From Alishewanella longhuensis (GTDB lineage: Bacteria > Pseudomonadota > Gammaproteobacteria > Enterobacterales > Alteromonadaceae), in the NCBI RefSeq assembly GCF_014653435.1, contig NZ_BNAO01000003.1, positions 225,613 through 289,612 of the forward strand: DNA of 64,000 nt, read 5' to 3'. Of this stretch, positions 1 to 9,953 are shown piece after piece (position 1 is the stretch's first letter; each line of letters begins with the position of its first letter). The translations under genes were made by a program, and so were the position numbers. Below the pieces are notes generated by a model. That model worked only from the letters and a program-made list of their open reading frames with translations. It had not been told where the DNA came from and ran no database searches.

Positions 1-757
1 CTTCATTCAGCGCTATCGATAAATCCTTGCGCATCCAATCTACGGCAAAACCAAAATCAAACTTATCATCCAGCATAGTCAGTGAGCGGTTTTGCATCTG
101 CCAAGATGATGCCGCCCCCTGCGAAATTACCTCTACCACGGCAGCACCATCTAAACCGGCGTTTTTGGCAAAGTTCAGAGCTTCCGCCAACCCCTGCACG
201 ACACCAGCAATACAAATTTGATTGACCATTTTTGCCAGTTGCCCGGAACCAGCTGGCCCCAATAACTTTACACAACGGGAGTAACTCTGCATCGCTGTTT
301 CAGCCTTCGCAAACACCTCTACCTCACCGCCTACCATCACCGTTAAAATTCCTTTCTCTGCCCCCGCCTGCCCGCCCGACACCGGTGCATCTAAAAAGCC
401 AATACCTTTGGTCGCACAGGCAGTAGCCAACTCGCGTGCTAACTCAGCCGAAGCCGTAGTGTGATCAATTAAAATTGCCTGTGTTGCCATCGTCGACAAC
501 GCGCCTTGCTCGCCATAAACTACCGAGCGTACATCATCATCATTACCCACACACATAAAAACCATGCTGGCACCGGCAACTGCCGCTGCGGGAGTTAAGG
601 CCGCTGCACCTCCATAGTGCTTTACCCAAAGCTCTGCCTTAGCAGCGGTGCGATTGTAAACCGTTACCTGATACCCTTTTTGCTGTAAATAGCCGGCCAT
701 AGGAAAACCCATAACGCCAAGCCCTAAAAACGCGACCTTAGTAAGTTGATTTGACAT
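1..757 (-). CDS. NAD(P)-dependent beta-hydroxyacid dehydrogenase (3-hydroxyisobutyrate dehydrogenase family), 3' end outside window
   Basis: The reading frame opens with ATG at 757 and stays open to the window edge, giving 252 residues of a family that is usually about 290 long, so the C-terminus is missing. The N-terminus has the Rossmann dinucleotide motif GLGVMGFPMA. Next come the substrate-site segment around DAPVSGGQAGA, the catalytic-lysine region GSGQLAKMVNQ, and KDLSIAL near the edge, all typical of 3-hydroxyisobutyrate / 2-hydroxy-3-oxopropionate (tartronate semialdehyde) reductases. These cytosolic enzymes oxidise or reduce beta-hydroxyacids with NAD(P). The substrate cannot be told from sequence alone, and no valine- or glyoxylate-pathway gene is adjacent. 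It is divergent from the glutathione peroxidase gene. Family is certain; exact substrate is open. Confidence 0.88.
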   Translation of the reverse strand, partial: MSNQLTKVAFLGLGVMGFPMAGYLQQKGYQVTVYNRTAAKAELWVKHYGGAAALTPAAAVAGASMVFMCVGNDDDVRSVVYGEQGALSTMATQAILIDHTTASAELARELATACATKGIGFLDAPVSGGQAGAEKGILTVMVGGEVEVFAKAETAMQSYSRCVKLLGPAGSGQLAKMVNQICIAGVVQGLAEALNFAKNAGLDGAAVVEVISQGAASSWQMQNRSLTMLDDKFDFGFAVDWMRKDLSIALNE

Positions 758-840
758 AAAAATGACTTAAAAATGTGACATAGTGGTAAGCTAGCTTACA
801 AAGTTATCTGGCGAATGAAAAGCACTTAAAAGGAATGACG

Positions 841-1320
841 ATGACCATACTCTATGATTTTACAGTAGCCGACAATCAGGGTAAGCCCATTGAGCTTAGC
901 CAGTTTCGTGGTAAGGTGGTGCTTATTGTTAATACTGCCAGTAAATGCGGCTTCACCCCACAATATAAAGATTTAGAAGCCTTACATCAGCAGTATCATC
1001 AACGTGGCCTGGTTATTTTAGCTTTTCCCTGTAACCAGTTTGGTGGTCAGGAACCAGGCTCTAATGCCGAAATAACGCAATTTTGCGAACTGAATTACGG
1101 TGTCACCTTTCCGCTAATGGGCAAGCTGAATGTCAATGGCCCGGAAGCGGCACCGGTATTTGAATACCTGAAAGATAACGCCCGCGGCTTGCTAAAAAGC
1201 CGGGCAGTAAAGTGGAACTTTACCAAATTTCTGGTAAATAAAGAGGGGGTGGTGGTAAAACGTTATGCACCGCGCACAAAACCGGCCAGCATAGCCCAAG
1301 CCATCGAAGAATTACTGTAA
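841..1320 (+). CDS. glutathione peroxidase family thiol peroxidase (BtuE-like)
   Basis: A protein of about 159 residues, the normal length for this family. It reduces hydrogen peroxide or organic hydroperoxides with glutathione or thioredoxin. The peroxidatic cysteine lies in NTASKCGFTPQY (about residue 36), the glutamine in FPCNQFGGQEPG (about 70) and the Trp-Asn pair in KWNFTKFLV (about 125-126), completing the Cys-Gln-Trp-Asn tetrad. Cys replaces selenocysteine, as in most bacteria. An in-frame ATG at 835 lies directly against the AGGA at 831-834. The second ATG at 841 has the better spacing and is chosen. There is no signal peptide, so it is cytosolic. It is followed by the D-lactate dehydrogenase gene in the same direction. 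Confidence 0.9.
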   Translation: MTILYDFTVADNQGKPIELSQFRGKVVLIVNTASKCGFTPQYKDLEALHQQYHQRGLVILAFPCNQFGGQEPGSNAEITQFCELNYGVTFPLMGKLNVNGPEAAPVFEYLKDNARGLLKSRAVKWNFTKFLVNKEGVVVKRYAPRTKPASIAQAIEELL

Positions 1321-1390
1321 CTTTGATCTGGCGCTAATTATGACAACAGAAGATCCTCTAAGCTATCGGCATTCAGATGGGAGATTGCCG

Positions 1391-2371
1391 ATGAAAATCG
1401 CTGTATTCAGTGCTAAAAAATACGATCAGGACGGCTTTAGCCAGTGGGCAGATGCCAGCTTGAAGTTTACTTATTTTGACAGCCGTCTCAGCCAGGAAAG
1501 TGTCAAGCTTGCTCAGGGTTGCCACGCCATTTGTGCTTTTGTGAATGATGATTTGTCAGCGCCGGTATTAAAACAGCTATCGGTCATGGGTATTGAGATG
1601 ATTGCGCTACGCTGCGCTGGCTTTAATAATGTTGATCTCGACACAGCGAAAGAGCTGGGTATTCGGGTGGCACGGGTACCCGCTTATTCACCAGAAGCGG
1701 TAGCAGAACATACTCTTGCGATGATGCTCACCCTTAACCGCAAATTGCATAAAGCCTTTAACCGGGTACGCGATGATAATTTTGCGCTGGATGGCCTGCT
1801 GGGTTTTAATATGCATGGTAAAACCGTGGGGTTAATTGGCACGGGTCGCATTGGGCTGGCCACAGCACGTATTATTAAAGGCTTTGGTTGTAAGCTGCTT
1901 TGTTACGATGTACAAGAAAATGCTGAATTAGCCGGGCATTACACTAGCTTAGCGCAGCTGTATCAGCAAAGTGACATTATTAGCCTGCACTGCCCGCTTA
2001 CCCCAGATACCCAGCATCTAATTAACCAAGACAGCCTGGCACAAATGAAAGACGGCGTAATGTTAATTAATACCAGCCGCGGCGCGCTTATTGATACTAA
2101 GGCCGTTATTAATAGCCTGAAAAGCCGTAAAATTGGTTATCTGGGGCTGGATGTATATGAACAAGAAGCGGATATCTTCTTTGAAGATTTGTCAGAGCAG
2201 ATGATTGATGACGAAGTCTTCAAACGTTTGCTTACCTTTCCTAATGTACTAATCACCGGCCATCAGGCGTTTTTTACCAAAGAAGCCTTGCAGCAAATTA
2301 GTCAAATCACCAGTGAGAACCTGTTGGCCTTTGCCAGTGGCTTACGTAATGGCAACGAATTGGCGAACTAA
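1391..2371 (+). CDS. ldhA: 2-hydroxyacid dehydrogenase, D-lactate dehydrogenase type
   Basis: A protein of 326 residues resembling fermentative D-lactate dehydrogenase, which reduces pyruvate to D-lactate with NADH in the cytosol. The start MKIAVFSAKKYD matches the family N-terminus. The frame is open further upstream, but the purine-rich GGGAGA about 6 nt before 1391 supports this ATG. The NAD-binding motif GTGRIGLATARI is near residue 150. The catalytic Arg is in NTSRGALIDT, the Glu in LDVYEQEAD, and the His in ITGHQAFFT. The segment FFEDLSEQMIDDEVFKRL is typical of LdhA rather than of other hydroxyacid dehydrogenases. A strong terminator hairpin follows at 2395-2424. Confidence 0.9.
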   Translation: MKIAVFSAKKYDQDGFSQWADASLKFTYFDSRLSQESVKLAQGCHAICAFVNDDLSAPVLKQLSVMGIEMIALRCAGFNNVDLDTAKELGIRVARVPAYSPEAVAEHTLAMMLTLNRKLHKAFNRVRDDNFALDGLLGFNMHGKTVGLIGTGRIGLATARIIKGFGCKLLCYDVQENAELAGHYTSLAQLYQQSDIISLHCPLTPDTQHLINQDSLAQMKDGVMLINTSRGALIDTKAVINSLKSRKIGYLGLDVYEQEADIFFEDLSEQMIDDEVFKRLLTFPNVLITGHQAFFTKEALQQISQITSENLLAFASGLRNGNELAN

Positions 2372-2394
2372 AATTTTTACTGCGTGCTCCCAAT

Positions 2395-2424
2395 AAAAAA
2401 CGGCAGGAACCCCTGCCGTTTTTT
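2395..2424. terminator. bidirectional intrinsic terminator
   Basis: CGGCAGG (2401-2407) pairs with CCTGCCG (2412-2418) around a 4-nt loop. The stem is flanked by six A on the left and six T on the right, so it works on both strands. It separates the convergent ldhA and DUF2750 genes. Confidence 0.9.
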
Positions 2425-2439
2425 ATTTAAAGCTTAAAA

Positions 2440-2832
2440 TTAAGCCTCGTCGCTTAATTCATTAACCAGTGTTTCGGCTAGCTCATCTGGCGCGACTACC
2501 ACGCCCGGGCCATCAGCATCTGGCAATACCGCAATGCTTAATTCATCGCCGTTTAAGCCTTCAGTCCATTTATTTAACCAGGTATCTAAATCTACAGCCT
2601 GCGCCTGACAATTTTCCCATTCGCCTTCAATCCACTGCTTCGCCAGCTCAGCGTGTGGCCATACCGGAATACAACGCTCATCTTCAGCACTGACCAGCAC
2701 AAAACCTTCGTCATCCGTCAAGATCCAGATTTGCTGTAAATCCGCCACAGCCTGAATGAAGTAATCGTAACGCTGCTCAGCATCCAGTGCAGTAATGCGG
2801 GCTAATTCTTCAGCAGATAATTGGTATTCCAT
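2440..2832 (-). CDS. DUF2750 domain-containing protein
   Basis: A soluble, acidic protein of 130 residues with no signal peptide or membrane segment. It shows the DUF2750 pattern: RYDYFIQAVADLQQIWIL near residues 21-38, a middle stretch VSAEDERCIPVWPHAELAKQW, and a C-terminal DELAETL. The molecular function of DUF2750 proteins is not established. It is a single gene between the ldhA terminator and YqaA. No catalytic motif was recognised. Confidence 0.75.
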   Translation of the reverse strand: MEYQLSAEELARITALDAEQRYDYFIQAVADLQQIWILTDDEGFVLVSAEDERCIPVWPHAELAKQWIEGEWENCQAQAVDLDTWLNKWTEGLNGDELSIAVLPDADGPGVVVAPDELAETLVNELSDEA

Positions 2833-2912
2833 AATATTTTCCCATCTAGTCGATATTGTACATAATGATGACGGATCCGCCGCAATAATGCTATCAGAAA
2901 AGGTTAGGCGTA

Positions 2913-3335
2913 TTAAAAAAACGACATAGCGAGCAAGATCAAGATGCCATAACGTAAGCCTTTACCCAGGGTTACCAACAGTAAGAAAATGGGGAAAGGC
3001 ACTTTTAACACTCCCGCCACCATGGTGAGAGGATCACCGACTACCGGCAACCAGGACAGTAACAAACTCCAGCGGCCATAGCGCAAAAATAACCGTTCGG
3101 CCCGAGCCAGTTGTTTTTCAGACACCGGAAACCAGCTTTTATGCTGAAAGCGTCTAAGCTGTATGCCAAGCCACCAGTTAACACAAGAACCCAGTGTATT
3201 ACCTGTTGTCGCTGCTAACCAAAGCAGTAAAGGTTGGTAGGATTGCTGTAACAAAGTTAACAACAATAGCTCTGAAGAGGCTGGGAATAAGGTCGCCGCA
3301 ATAAAGCCAGTGATAAATAACGAAAGGTAGGCCAC
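2913..3335 (-). CDS. yqaA: YqaA family membrane protein (DedA-like)
   Basis: About 140 residues, the same length as E. coli YqaA, with several hydrophobic segments. The conserved core is ATLFPASSELLL near the N-terminus, ATTGNTLGSCVNWWLG in the middle and LLSWLPVVGDPLTMVAGV further on, resembling the re-entrant loop regions of DedA/VTT proteins. It is an inner-membrane protein, possibly a lipid or small-solute transporter like other VTT proteins, but its substrate is unknown. No ATG is available. GTG at 3335 has GGAAG about 8 nt upstream and is preferred over the TTG at 3350, which has no visible ribosome-binding site. Confidence 0.8.
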   Translation of the reverse strand: MAYLSLFITGFIAATLFPASSELLLLTLLQQSYQPLLLWLAATTGNTLGSCVNWWLGIQLRRFQHKSWFPVSEKQLARAERLFLRYGRWSLLLSWLPVVGDPLTMVAGVLKVPFPIFLLLVTLGKGLRYGILILLAMSFF

Positions 3336-3350
3336 AATAAATACTTCCAA

Positions 3351-3698
3351 AAATTAAGGGCATCAGGCCTTAAAACAGACTTGGCTTATTAGTATGACAG
3401 CTGCTTGGCTAAAGTGTTCTTGCCAAAGGGTAAAATAAGCAAGGTGCTAGCACAAAAAGTTAACAGCCCCCATACTTTAGTCGATATTTTATGCAATACA
3501 TTTGACAACAATGGCGCTATTCTAGAACCTGAAGCTAAAGCAAACCGGGTCTTCAGTAGAGAACACGGTTTTGATAAACCGTATTTCATTATAAACCGGG
3601 AAACTGAACAGAAGATTTAGCCAAGTCAGGTAGCAGCTAGGTAATAAAAGCAAAGCGCACTTCAAAAAGAAAAAAATAATAAGCCAACCGGAGTTGTT
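3351..3698. other. intergenic stretch without a convincing gene
   Basis: This lies between yqaA and the chemoreceptor gene. It contains an open frame from a TTG at 3405 to 3620 (71 codons) with no good ribosome-binding site and no recognisable family. It may be a decayed gene. The part just before 3699 should hold the chemoreceptor promoter, but no clear -35/-10 pair was recognised. Confidence 0.4.
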
Positions 3699-5243
3699 AT
3701 GTCAGCATCCTTTACCCGCCATATCCTATTTTTGCTGTGTTTACTGTTAATACAACTGGCCATTGCCTGGTTGCTTAGCCCACTATTCGCCTTAGCCATC
3801 GGCATACTCGCTATGGCCATCTACCTGTATCTAAACACCAACGTAGTTAACACCAGCAACGACATTACGCCTGAACAAAGCGCCACTCATGCCGCCTTTG
3901 CCAGTATCACCACCGCCACCTCGAAAATGGCCATAGGTGCTGCCGAGGTCTCATTTTACATTGATGGCTTAATTAAAGAGATCCGGCATAGTAGTGAAGA
4001 TAGCCAGCAAATAGGCAGTGCCACTACAGATCTTACTACAACCAGCAGCCAGCTCAACCATAACTTACAAACCATCAACCAAACGATCAATCAGGCAGCT
4101 ACAGCCAGCCAACAGGCCGATAATAATCTGCAAACCGGTGTGACCAAAATTCAGCAGTTAGCCAATGCAGTAAGCCATGCGGCTAGTGAGTTACAAGCAT
4201 TGCGTGGTAATGCCGATAAGATTCAGCATATTACTGAGGTGATAAATAATGTGGCAGACCAAACTAATTTATTAGCGTTAAATGCGGCTATTGAAGCCGC
4301 CCGCGCCGGCGAGCAAGGCCGTGGTTTTGCCGTTGTCGCCGAGGAAGTGCGGGCCTTAGCCGGCAAAACAGCCGGGGCGACTAAAGACATTGCAGTTATG
4401 CTCAGTGATATTCGCAAGCAAAGTGAACACACCGCCTCGCTAATGCAGCAATTAGAACAAGCCAGCCAGCAAGTGCAACAGGAGTTACAGCAAGTTGCCA
4501 CCGGCGTTAATCATATTAGCCAGGAAATTAGGCAATCGTCAGGAGCACTTGGCCAAATTGAGCAACTTAGCGCAGGGTTAGAGCAAACCGGCAGCCAAAT
4601 CAGCTCGGCTATTCAAAATATCAGTAAGGCTTTACAAGCCATCGAGCAGAAAGGGCAAAGTATCGCCACTCAGGCTATCGAAGTGTCGGTTGAAACCGAA
4701 ACCATTTACCGGGAGCTAAGTCAGCAGCAAATAGATGCCTTTTATCAGCCTATTTTGCAAGAAGCACAGCAAGCGGCAACCGCCGTTGGCAATTTACTCA
4801 GCCAGGCTATCAGCAGCGGGAAATTAAGCCGGGAGCAGTTATTTAGCGAAAAGTATCAGCCTATCGCCAATACCAATCCGCAAAAATTTAGCACGGCCTA
4901 TGATAGTTACACTGATCAACATTTTCCTGCAATTCAGGAGCCTATTTTACAGCGCCAGGCGAAGGTACTGTATGCAGGGGCTGTTGATCGTAAAGGCTAT
5001 TTCCCTACTCATAACCGTAAATTCAGTCAGCCACTCACCGGCAACTATGACAAAGACTTACTACAAAATCGTACCAAACGGATCTTTAATGATCGTACCG
5101 GCAGCCGCTGCGGTAGTAATACCGAAGCCATGTTGTTACAAACCTATAAACGCGATACGGGTGAAATTATGCATGATTTATCGGTCCCCATTTATGTCGA
5201 CGGTAAGCACTGGGGGGGTTTTAGGATAGGTTTTAAACGTTAA
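3699..5243 (+). CDS. methyl-accepting chemotaxis protein with C-terminal sensor domain
   Basis: A chemoreceptor of 514 residues. Two N-terminal membrane segments (about residues 8-46) are separated by only a few residues, so there is almost no periplasmic domain and no HAMP domain was recognised. The cytoplasmic signalling hairpin follows, with the near-invariant tip [19 protein letters not shown] (about 187-205) that binds CheA/CheW. Residues from about 345 to 514 form a separate domain with [29 protein letters not shown] and a terminal [11 protein letters not shown]. This pattern occurs in MCPs whose sensor lies after the signalling domain (PAS/Cache-like fold by inference). GGAG lies six bases before the ATG. 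The ligand is unknown. No other chemotaxis gene is nearby. Confidence 0.88.
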   Translation: MSASFTRHILFLLCLLLIQLAIAWLLSPLFALAIGILAMAIYLYLNTNVVNTSNDITPEQSATHAAFASITTATSKMAIGAAEVSFYIDGLIKEIRHSSEDSQQIGSATTDLTTTSSQLNHNLQTINQTINQAATASQQADNNLQTGVTKIQQLANAVSHAASELQALRGNADKIQHITEVINNVADQTNLLALNAAIEAARAGEQGRGFAVVAEEVRALAGKTAGATKDIAVMLSDIRKQSEHTASLMQQLEQASQQVQQELQQVATGVNHISQEIRQSSGALGQIEQLSAGLEQTGSQISSAIQNISKALQAIEQKGQSIATQAIEVSVETETIYRELSQQQIDAFYQPILQEAQQAATAVGNLLSQAISSGKLSREQLFSEKYQPIANTNPQKFSTAYDSYTDQHFPAIQEPILQRQAKVLYAGAVDRKGYFPTHNRKFSQPLTGNYDKDLLQNRTKRIFNDRTGSRCGSNTEAMLLQTYKRDTGEIMHDLSVPIYVDGKHWGGFRIGFKR

Positions 5244-5256
5244 AGCAAGTAAAGCG

Positions 5257-8200
5257 CTAATGAAAATCCCGCGAGCTGCTGCTTAAATCTGCCAGCAGCG
5301 GGGTTAAATCGGTTAAGCGACCGGCAATAATATGGGTAACGTCGCCGGCCCGCTCTAAAATCCCATTCACTTTTAGGATCTTTGCAGTTAAATAGGCTTT
5401 TTGCTGCGCCAGTGCCGTACCCTGCCAAACAATAATATTAACGTTACCAGTTTCATCTTCCAGAGTAATAAAGGTTACTCCTGCCGCCGTGCCCGGGCTC
5501 TGCCGTCCGGCAACCAACCCTGCCACACTCACCACGGCTTTATGTCGAACCTGCTCAAGCTGACTAGCCACCACACAGCCCCGGAGCTTTTGCTGTTGCC
5601 TAAGCCAGGCTAGCGGGTGCAACGTCAGACTTAAGCCCGTTGCCTGATAATCCTCTAACATAGCAGCTCTGGCATCTGGCGCAGCTAAATAAGCCGGGGT
5701 ATTTTCGTTACTTGCGGCAAACAGTGGCAGTTGATCTTGCTGATCAAGTAAGTGCCAACGGCTGTTATAACGGTCGCCACTTAACGCCTGCAGCGCATTA
5801 CTACTGGCCAGCGCCGCTAAGTCAGCTTTACTTAACCCAAGCTGTTTTAACTGTGTTAAGCCGCTAAAACCGCCAGCAGGTCGCTGTTGTTGTAACACTT
5901 TTGCGGCTTGCTCAGTTAGGCCTTTGACCAATCTTAACCCCAGCCTTATCCCCCAGTTGGTTGTTGGCTCAGCAGCTATGCTTGCTACCTCTACCGGTGT
6001 TAACGGCGTAGCTGCTTGTTGAGCCAATGCCAGCGGCGATTCAGCACTTAGCGAGTGCTCTGCCGTTTGCTGTGAATTTGCTGCCGGTAGTGGGCAGCAT
6101 GCCAGTTCATGCTCCCAGTTAGAGTGATTAACACAAATGGGTAATACCGTAATGTGATGCCGTTTCGCATCCTGGATCAATTGTGCCGGCGAATAAAACC
6201 CCATTGGGTAACTGTTTAGAAGCGCGGTATAAAACGCGGCAGGATAATAATACTTTAACCAGGCCGACACATAGGCCAATACCGCAAAACTGGCCGAGTG
6301 CGATTCCGGAAAACCATATTCACCAAAACCACAAATTTGCTGGTAAATACGCTCGGCATACTGCTGGCTATAGCCGTTTTTTAGCATGCCCTGGATCAGC
6401 TTCTCTTTAAACTGCAACAGTTCGCCGGTTTTCTTCCAACTGGCCATGGCCCGGCGCAATTGATCAGCTTCACCACCACTAAAGCCTGCGGCTACCATGG
6501 CCAGTTGAATCACCTGCTCCTGAAAAATAGGTACCCCCAAAGTACGCTCCAGCACCCCGGCTACCGCCGCAGAGGGATAAGAAACGGCCTCTAAGCCATG
6601 ACGACGCTGTAAATAAGGATGCACCATATCACCCTGAATCGGCCCTGGCCGCACTATGGCAATCTGAATCACCAGATCATAGTATTTCTCTGGCCTAAGC
6701 CGTGGCAGCATACTCATCTGCGCCCGCGATTCAATCTGAAACAGCCCCACCGTATCGGCCCGCTGGATCATCTGGTAAACCCTGGCATCGTCTCCCAATG
6801 TGTTAATGCTATGAATACTTAATGCTTGCTGATAGTGCTTTGCCACTAAGGCAAAACAGCGTCGAATCGCTGTAAGCATACCAAGCGCCAGCACATCCAC
6901 CTTTAATAAGCCCAGGGTTTCCAGATCATCTTTATCCCACTGGATCACCGTACGCTCTGCCATGGCCGCATTTTCCACCGGCACTAACTCATATAAGGGG
7001 CCAGCAGAGATCACAAAGCCGCCAACATGCTGCGATAAATGCCTCGGAAAACCCCGAATCTGCTCAACTAAACTCACTAATTGTTGCCCCAGGCCCTGAG
7101 TGGCATCGAGTCCCAACTGGCTTAACTGCTGCTGCCAGCTAACGGCAGCGTGGCGGCGATTAACGTTATTGATAAAGTAGTCTAGTTGCGCTTCATTAAT
7201 ACCCAGCGCCTTACCCACGTCACGCAGGGCACTTTTAAAGCGATAACTGATCACCGTGGCCGCTATAGCCGCGCGTTCACGACCATATTTTTGATACAAG
7301 TACTGAATAACTTCTTCGCGCCGTTCATGCTCAAAATCAACGTCAATATCCGGTGGCTCCCGCCGCTCACGGGATAAAAAACGCTCAAACAGCACCTTAA
7401 TTTGCCGCGGATCGACCGCCGTAATTTCCAGGCAATAACACACCACCGAGTTGGCCGCTGAACCACGCCCCTGATATAAAATATGCCGGCCTTTCGCAAA
7501 TTGCACCAGATCGTAAATGGTTAGAAAAAAATACTCGTACTTTAGCTCCGTAATCAGACTTAGCTCTTTTTCAATCAGTAAACGTACTGCAGCGGGTATA
7601 CCGGTATCGGCAAAGCGTCGCTCTGCTCCCTGCTCCACTAAAGCCCGTAAATAACCACTGGCTGTCTGTCCGGCAGGTACTAGTTCAGCAGGATATTCAT
7701 ACTTAAGCTCTGTTAAGCAAAAGGTACAGCGCGCAGCCAACACCAGGGTAGTTGCCAGTGCCGTCTCGCTATACAATCTGGCTAATTTTGTAACGGGACG
7801 CAAGCTGGCTTCGGCATTACTAAGTAGCTGACGTCCCAATTGCTGTACCGGCTGTTTTAGCCGGATGGCTGTTAGCACCTGCTGCAACGCCAGACGCGCC
7901 GGTTTATGCATCAGCACAGCGCCAACTGCAACCTGTTCTACATTAAATTGCGCCGCCAAGGCGTCACATTGCGTCAGATAAGCGCTTTCCTGATAACGCA
8001 AATGGCGCACTACCGCCAGAGATAAACGCCCGGCAAAATGCTTAGCTAACCAAGGCCCCCACTGCTGATCACTGGCAGCATCGCCCTGCGGTAACCATAA
8101 AGCCAGACAATGGCGGGCCGACAGCAAATCCCAGCTATCCAACTGATACTGCCCCTTACTGGCTCGCCGCCGGCTATTGCTAATAATACGGCAAAGCTCT

Positions 8201-8460
8201 GCATAAGCCTGACGGTTTGGGCAAAGCAAAACCAGACGCAGGTTATCCAGCTGAAAGTAACTGCCAACAATTAGCTTTAACGCTAGCTGCTGCTCCCTAA
8301 TTTGTCGGTAAGCCCGTACTATACCGGCCACCGAGCACTCATCGGTCAGCGCTAACGCCTCGTATCCCAGGGCCGCCGCTTGCTCTACCAGTTCTTCCGG
8401 GCTGGAAGCACCTTGCAAGAAACTAAAGTTAGAACGACAAAAAAGCTCAGCGTAGGCCAT
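5257..8460 (-). CDS. dnaE2: error-prone DNA polymerase III alpha subunit DnaE2 (ImuC)
   Basis: A C-family polymerase of about 1067 residues, the usual DnaE2 length, shorter than replicative DnaE. The true start is probably the third in-frame Met (MAYAELFCRSNFSFLQGAS), which opens the PHP domain as in other DnaE2 proteins. The catalytic aspartates lie in PPDIDVDFEHERR (about residue 370), with a third in LLKVDVLALGML. A helix-hairpin-helix region and an OB-fold (GVTFITLEDETGNVNIIVW) occupy the C-terminus. It carries out mutagenic translesion synthesis together with ImuB. It is the last gene of the imuA-imuB-dnaE2 unit behind the LexA box at 10635-10654, about 47 bp after imuB. Confidence 0.95.
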   Translation of the reverse strand: MAYAELFCRSNFSFLQGASSPEELVEQAAALGYEALALTDECSVAGIVRAYRQIREQQLALKLIVGSYFQLDNLRLVLLCPNRQAYAELCRIISNSRRRASKGQYQLDSWDLLSARHCLALWLPQGDAASDQQWGPWLAKHFAGRLSLAVVRHLRYQESAYLTQCDALAAQFNVEQVAVGAVLMHKPARLALQQVLTAIRLKQPVQQLGRQLLSNAEASLRPVTKLARLYSETALATTLVLAARCTFCLTELKYEYPAELVPAGQTASGYLRALVEQGAERRFADTGIPAAVRLLIEKELSLITELKYEYFFLTIYDLVQFAKGRHILYQGRGSAANSVVCYCLEITAVDPRQIKVLFERFLSRERREPPDIDVDFEHERREEVIQYLYQKYGRERAAIAATVISYRFKSALRDVGKALGINEAQLDYFINNVNRRHAAVSWQQQLSQLGLDATQGLGQQLVSLVEQIRGFPRHLSQHVGGFVISAGPLYELVPVENAAMAERTVIQWDKDDLETLGLLKVDVLALGMLTAIRRCFALVAKHYQQALSIHSINTLGDDARVYQMIQRADTVGLFQIESRAQMSMLPRLRPEKYYDLVIQIAIVRPGPIQGDMVHPYLQRRHGLEAVSYPSAAVAGVLERTLGVPIFQEQVIQLAMVAAGFSGGEADQLRRAMASWKKTGELLQFKEKLIQGMLKNGYSQQYAERIYQQICGFGEYGFPESHSASFAVLAYVSAWLKYYYPAAFYTALLNSYPMGFYSPAQLIQDAKRHHITVLPICVNHSNWEHELACCPLPAANSQQTAEHSLSAESPLALAQQAATPLTPVEVASIAAEPTTNWGIRLGLRLVKGLTEQAAKVLQQQRPAGGFSGLTQLKQLGLSKADLAALASSNALQALSGDRYNSRWHLLDQQDQLPLFAASNENTPAYLAAPDARAAMLEDYQATGLSLTLHPLAWLRQQQKLRGCVVASQLEQVRHKAVVSVAGLVAGRQSPGTAAGVTFITLEDETGNVNIIVWQGTALAQQKAYLTAKILKVNGILERAGDVTHIIAGRLTDLTPLLADLSSSSRDFH

Positions 8461-8507
8461 TGGCATGACCAACTCCGCACATTAATGATTGCCGCCGCAA
8501 CGGCAGT

Positions 8508-9950
8508 TTAACTAAACCAGCCATGGATAAACCATTGCTGGGCAGGCGTTTTAAATACCCAAAGTTGCTGTCCTTGCCTATTACGCGCAACATAGTAGTC
8601 ACGCTGGCGTAGTACGCCACTTTGCCAGCATAGGCTCTCCAGTCGCTCTGGCGCGCTCAGTAACTGAATAGGTTCAGTCAGGTTAACCGGTTCGGCCAAT
8701 TGTAAACTGGGTCTGATAGCATAAGGCTTGTCTGCCATCAGCGAAGCCGCTGTACTGTTATGCTCTTTTTCTGGCAAGGGGGCTTGCCGCTGCAGGCTTT
8801 GCTCTGGCCAATGGCAGCTGACATAAGCCGGGCTGTGCAAAACCTGTTGACCTAGTTTTGCCGCCAGTAAACTTAGTAACTGCACTTTACTCAATGTGGT
8901 GTTTTTTTCTATGCCGGATTGTTTATCATCAAGTAGCGTACTGTTCTGCGCCACTGCTGCGCTTAACTGTAATGCTTGTAACTCCAGGGCATACACCGGC
9001 TCTGGCAACTTAACCTGTTCTAATTGCAAGCTTAACAAACTTTGCCAACGTGCCGCCTGCACTTCCCCTCCCATGGCTTGTACCCGGATCTGCCGTGGCG
9101 CTTGCTGACGAAAATACAGGGTTAGTATCAGGCAGCGACAGAGCTGATTACGCTGTTGTAAAAATTGTTGCAACTGCTTAAGCAAAGGGCTTACCGGGCG
9201 CAGTAAAATCTCCGTTTGACTGATTTCATACTGTAGTAACAGATAATGCTGAAATTGGCTGGCCGGCCGGTAAAACTGCAATGGCCTAGGGCTATCGCCC
9301 GCTAATTGCTGTAAATAGCCCACGACCTCGTGCGGAAAACGCCGCGCTAACTCCGCAGGAGCCAGCACTTGTAATTGCCCTATGTGCCGGATCCCTAATC
9401 TGGCGAGCTGTTGCTGCACCTCGGTACTTAAATCGCTATAGCTCAGTTCAGTTTGCTGTAAGGCCTTAAGTCTTTGCTCTGGATCCAGCGTTAAGCACTG
9501 CCGGCCAGCGCGGGCTAACAAACGGGCACTAACAGGTGTACTGGCGCAGGCCGCTATCACCCGGCATTGTTGCACCTGTAGAAGTTGTTGTAATTGTTGC
9601 CAATAGGCCGCAAACCCCGAATATAACTGCAGCATAGTGCCGGCCCGGATGCAAAGGCCATCGGGCGGCTGCAGGGCAATATCGCCGGTGTATTGATAAA
9701 GCCGCACACAGAGCTGCTGTAATAATTGTTGCTGCCGGCGCTCATCCGGAGGGAACAGCTGTAATTTAGGGCACAGTAATACCGCTGTCGCTACACTCTG
9801 ACCAACACTCACTCCAGCTTGTGCCGCCTCGGCATTTACCGCTAGCAACTGATGCCGCCGTGGCTCAGCCAGTGCCATAGGTACAGCTGGTGCTGCGGCA
9901 CTTAGGTTATCTAACAACAAAGAAGGAAAGTGTAAATAAAGCCACAGCAT
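8508..9950 (-). CDS. imuB: ImuB, catalytically inactive Y-family polymerase-like protein
   Basis: A protein of 480 residues related to DinB/UmuC but with the catalytic carboxylates lost. The first motif reads MLWLYLHFPSLLL where an active enzyme has an Asp, and the SLDEAYLD-type motif is replaced by PPDGLCIRAGTML. This is the known state of ImuB, which acts as a scaffold linking DnaE2 to the beta clamp. Thumb and little-finger-like regions follow, with a Gln/Leu-rich middle. It starts 3 bp after the imuA stop, so the two are translationally coupled. It is expected to be SOS-induced. Confidence 0.93.
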   Translation of the reverse strand: MLWLYLHFPSLLLDNLSAAAPAVPMALAEPRRHQLLAVNAEAAQAGVSVGQSVATAVLLCPKLQLFPPDERRQQQLLQQLCVRLYQYTGDIALQPPDGLCIRAGTMLQLYSGFAAYWQQLQQLLQVQQCRVIAACASTPVSARLLARAGRQCLTLDPEQRLKALQQTELSYSDLSTEVQQQLARLGIRHIGQLQVLAPAELARRFPHEVVGYLQQLAGDSPRPLQFYRPASQFQHYLLLQYEISQTEILLRPVSPLLKQLQQFLQQRNQLCRCLILTLYFRQQAPRQIRVQAMGGEVQAARWQSLLSLQLEQVKLPEPVYALELQALQLSAAVAQNSTLLDDKQSGIEKNTTLSKVQLLSLLAAKLGQQVLHSPAYVSCHWPEQSLQRQAPLPEKEHNSTAASLMADKPYAIRPSLQLAEPVNLTEPIQLLSAPERLESLCWQSGVLRQRDYYVARNRQGQQLWVFKTPAQQWFIHGWFS

Positions 9951-9953
9951 CGC

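Noticed and set aside
3405..3620. A 71-codon open frame starting at TTG
   Set aside because: No ribosome-binding site, no recognisable family, and the region looks like decayed or non-coding sequence.
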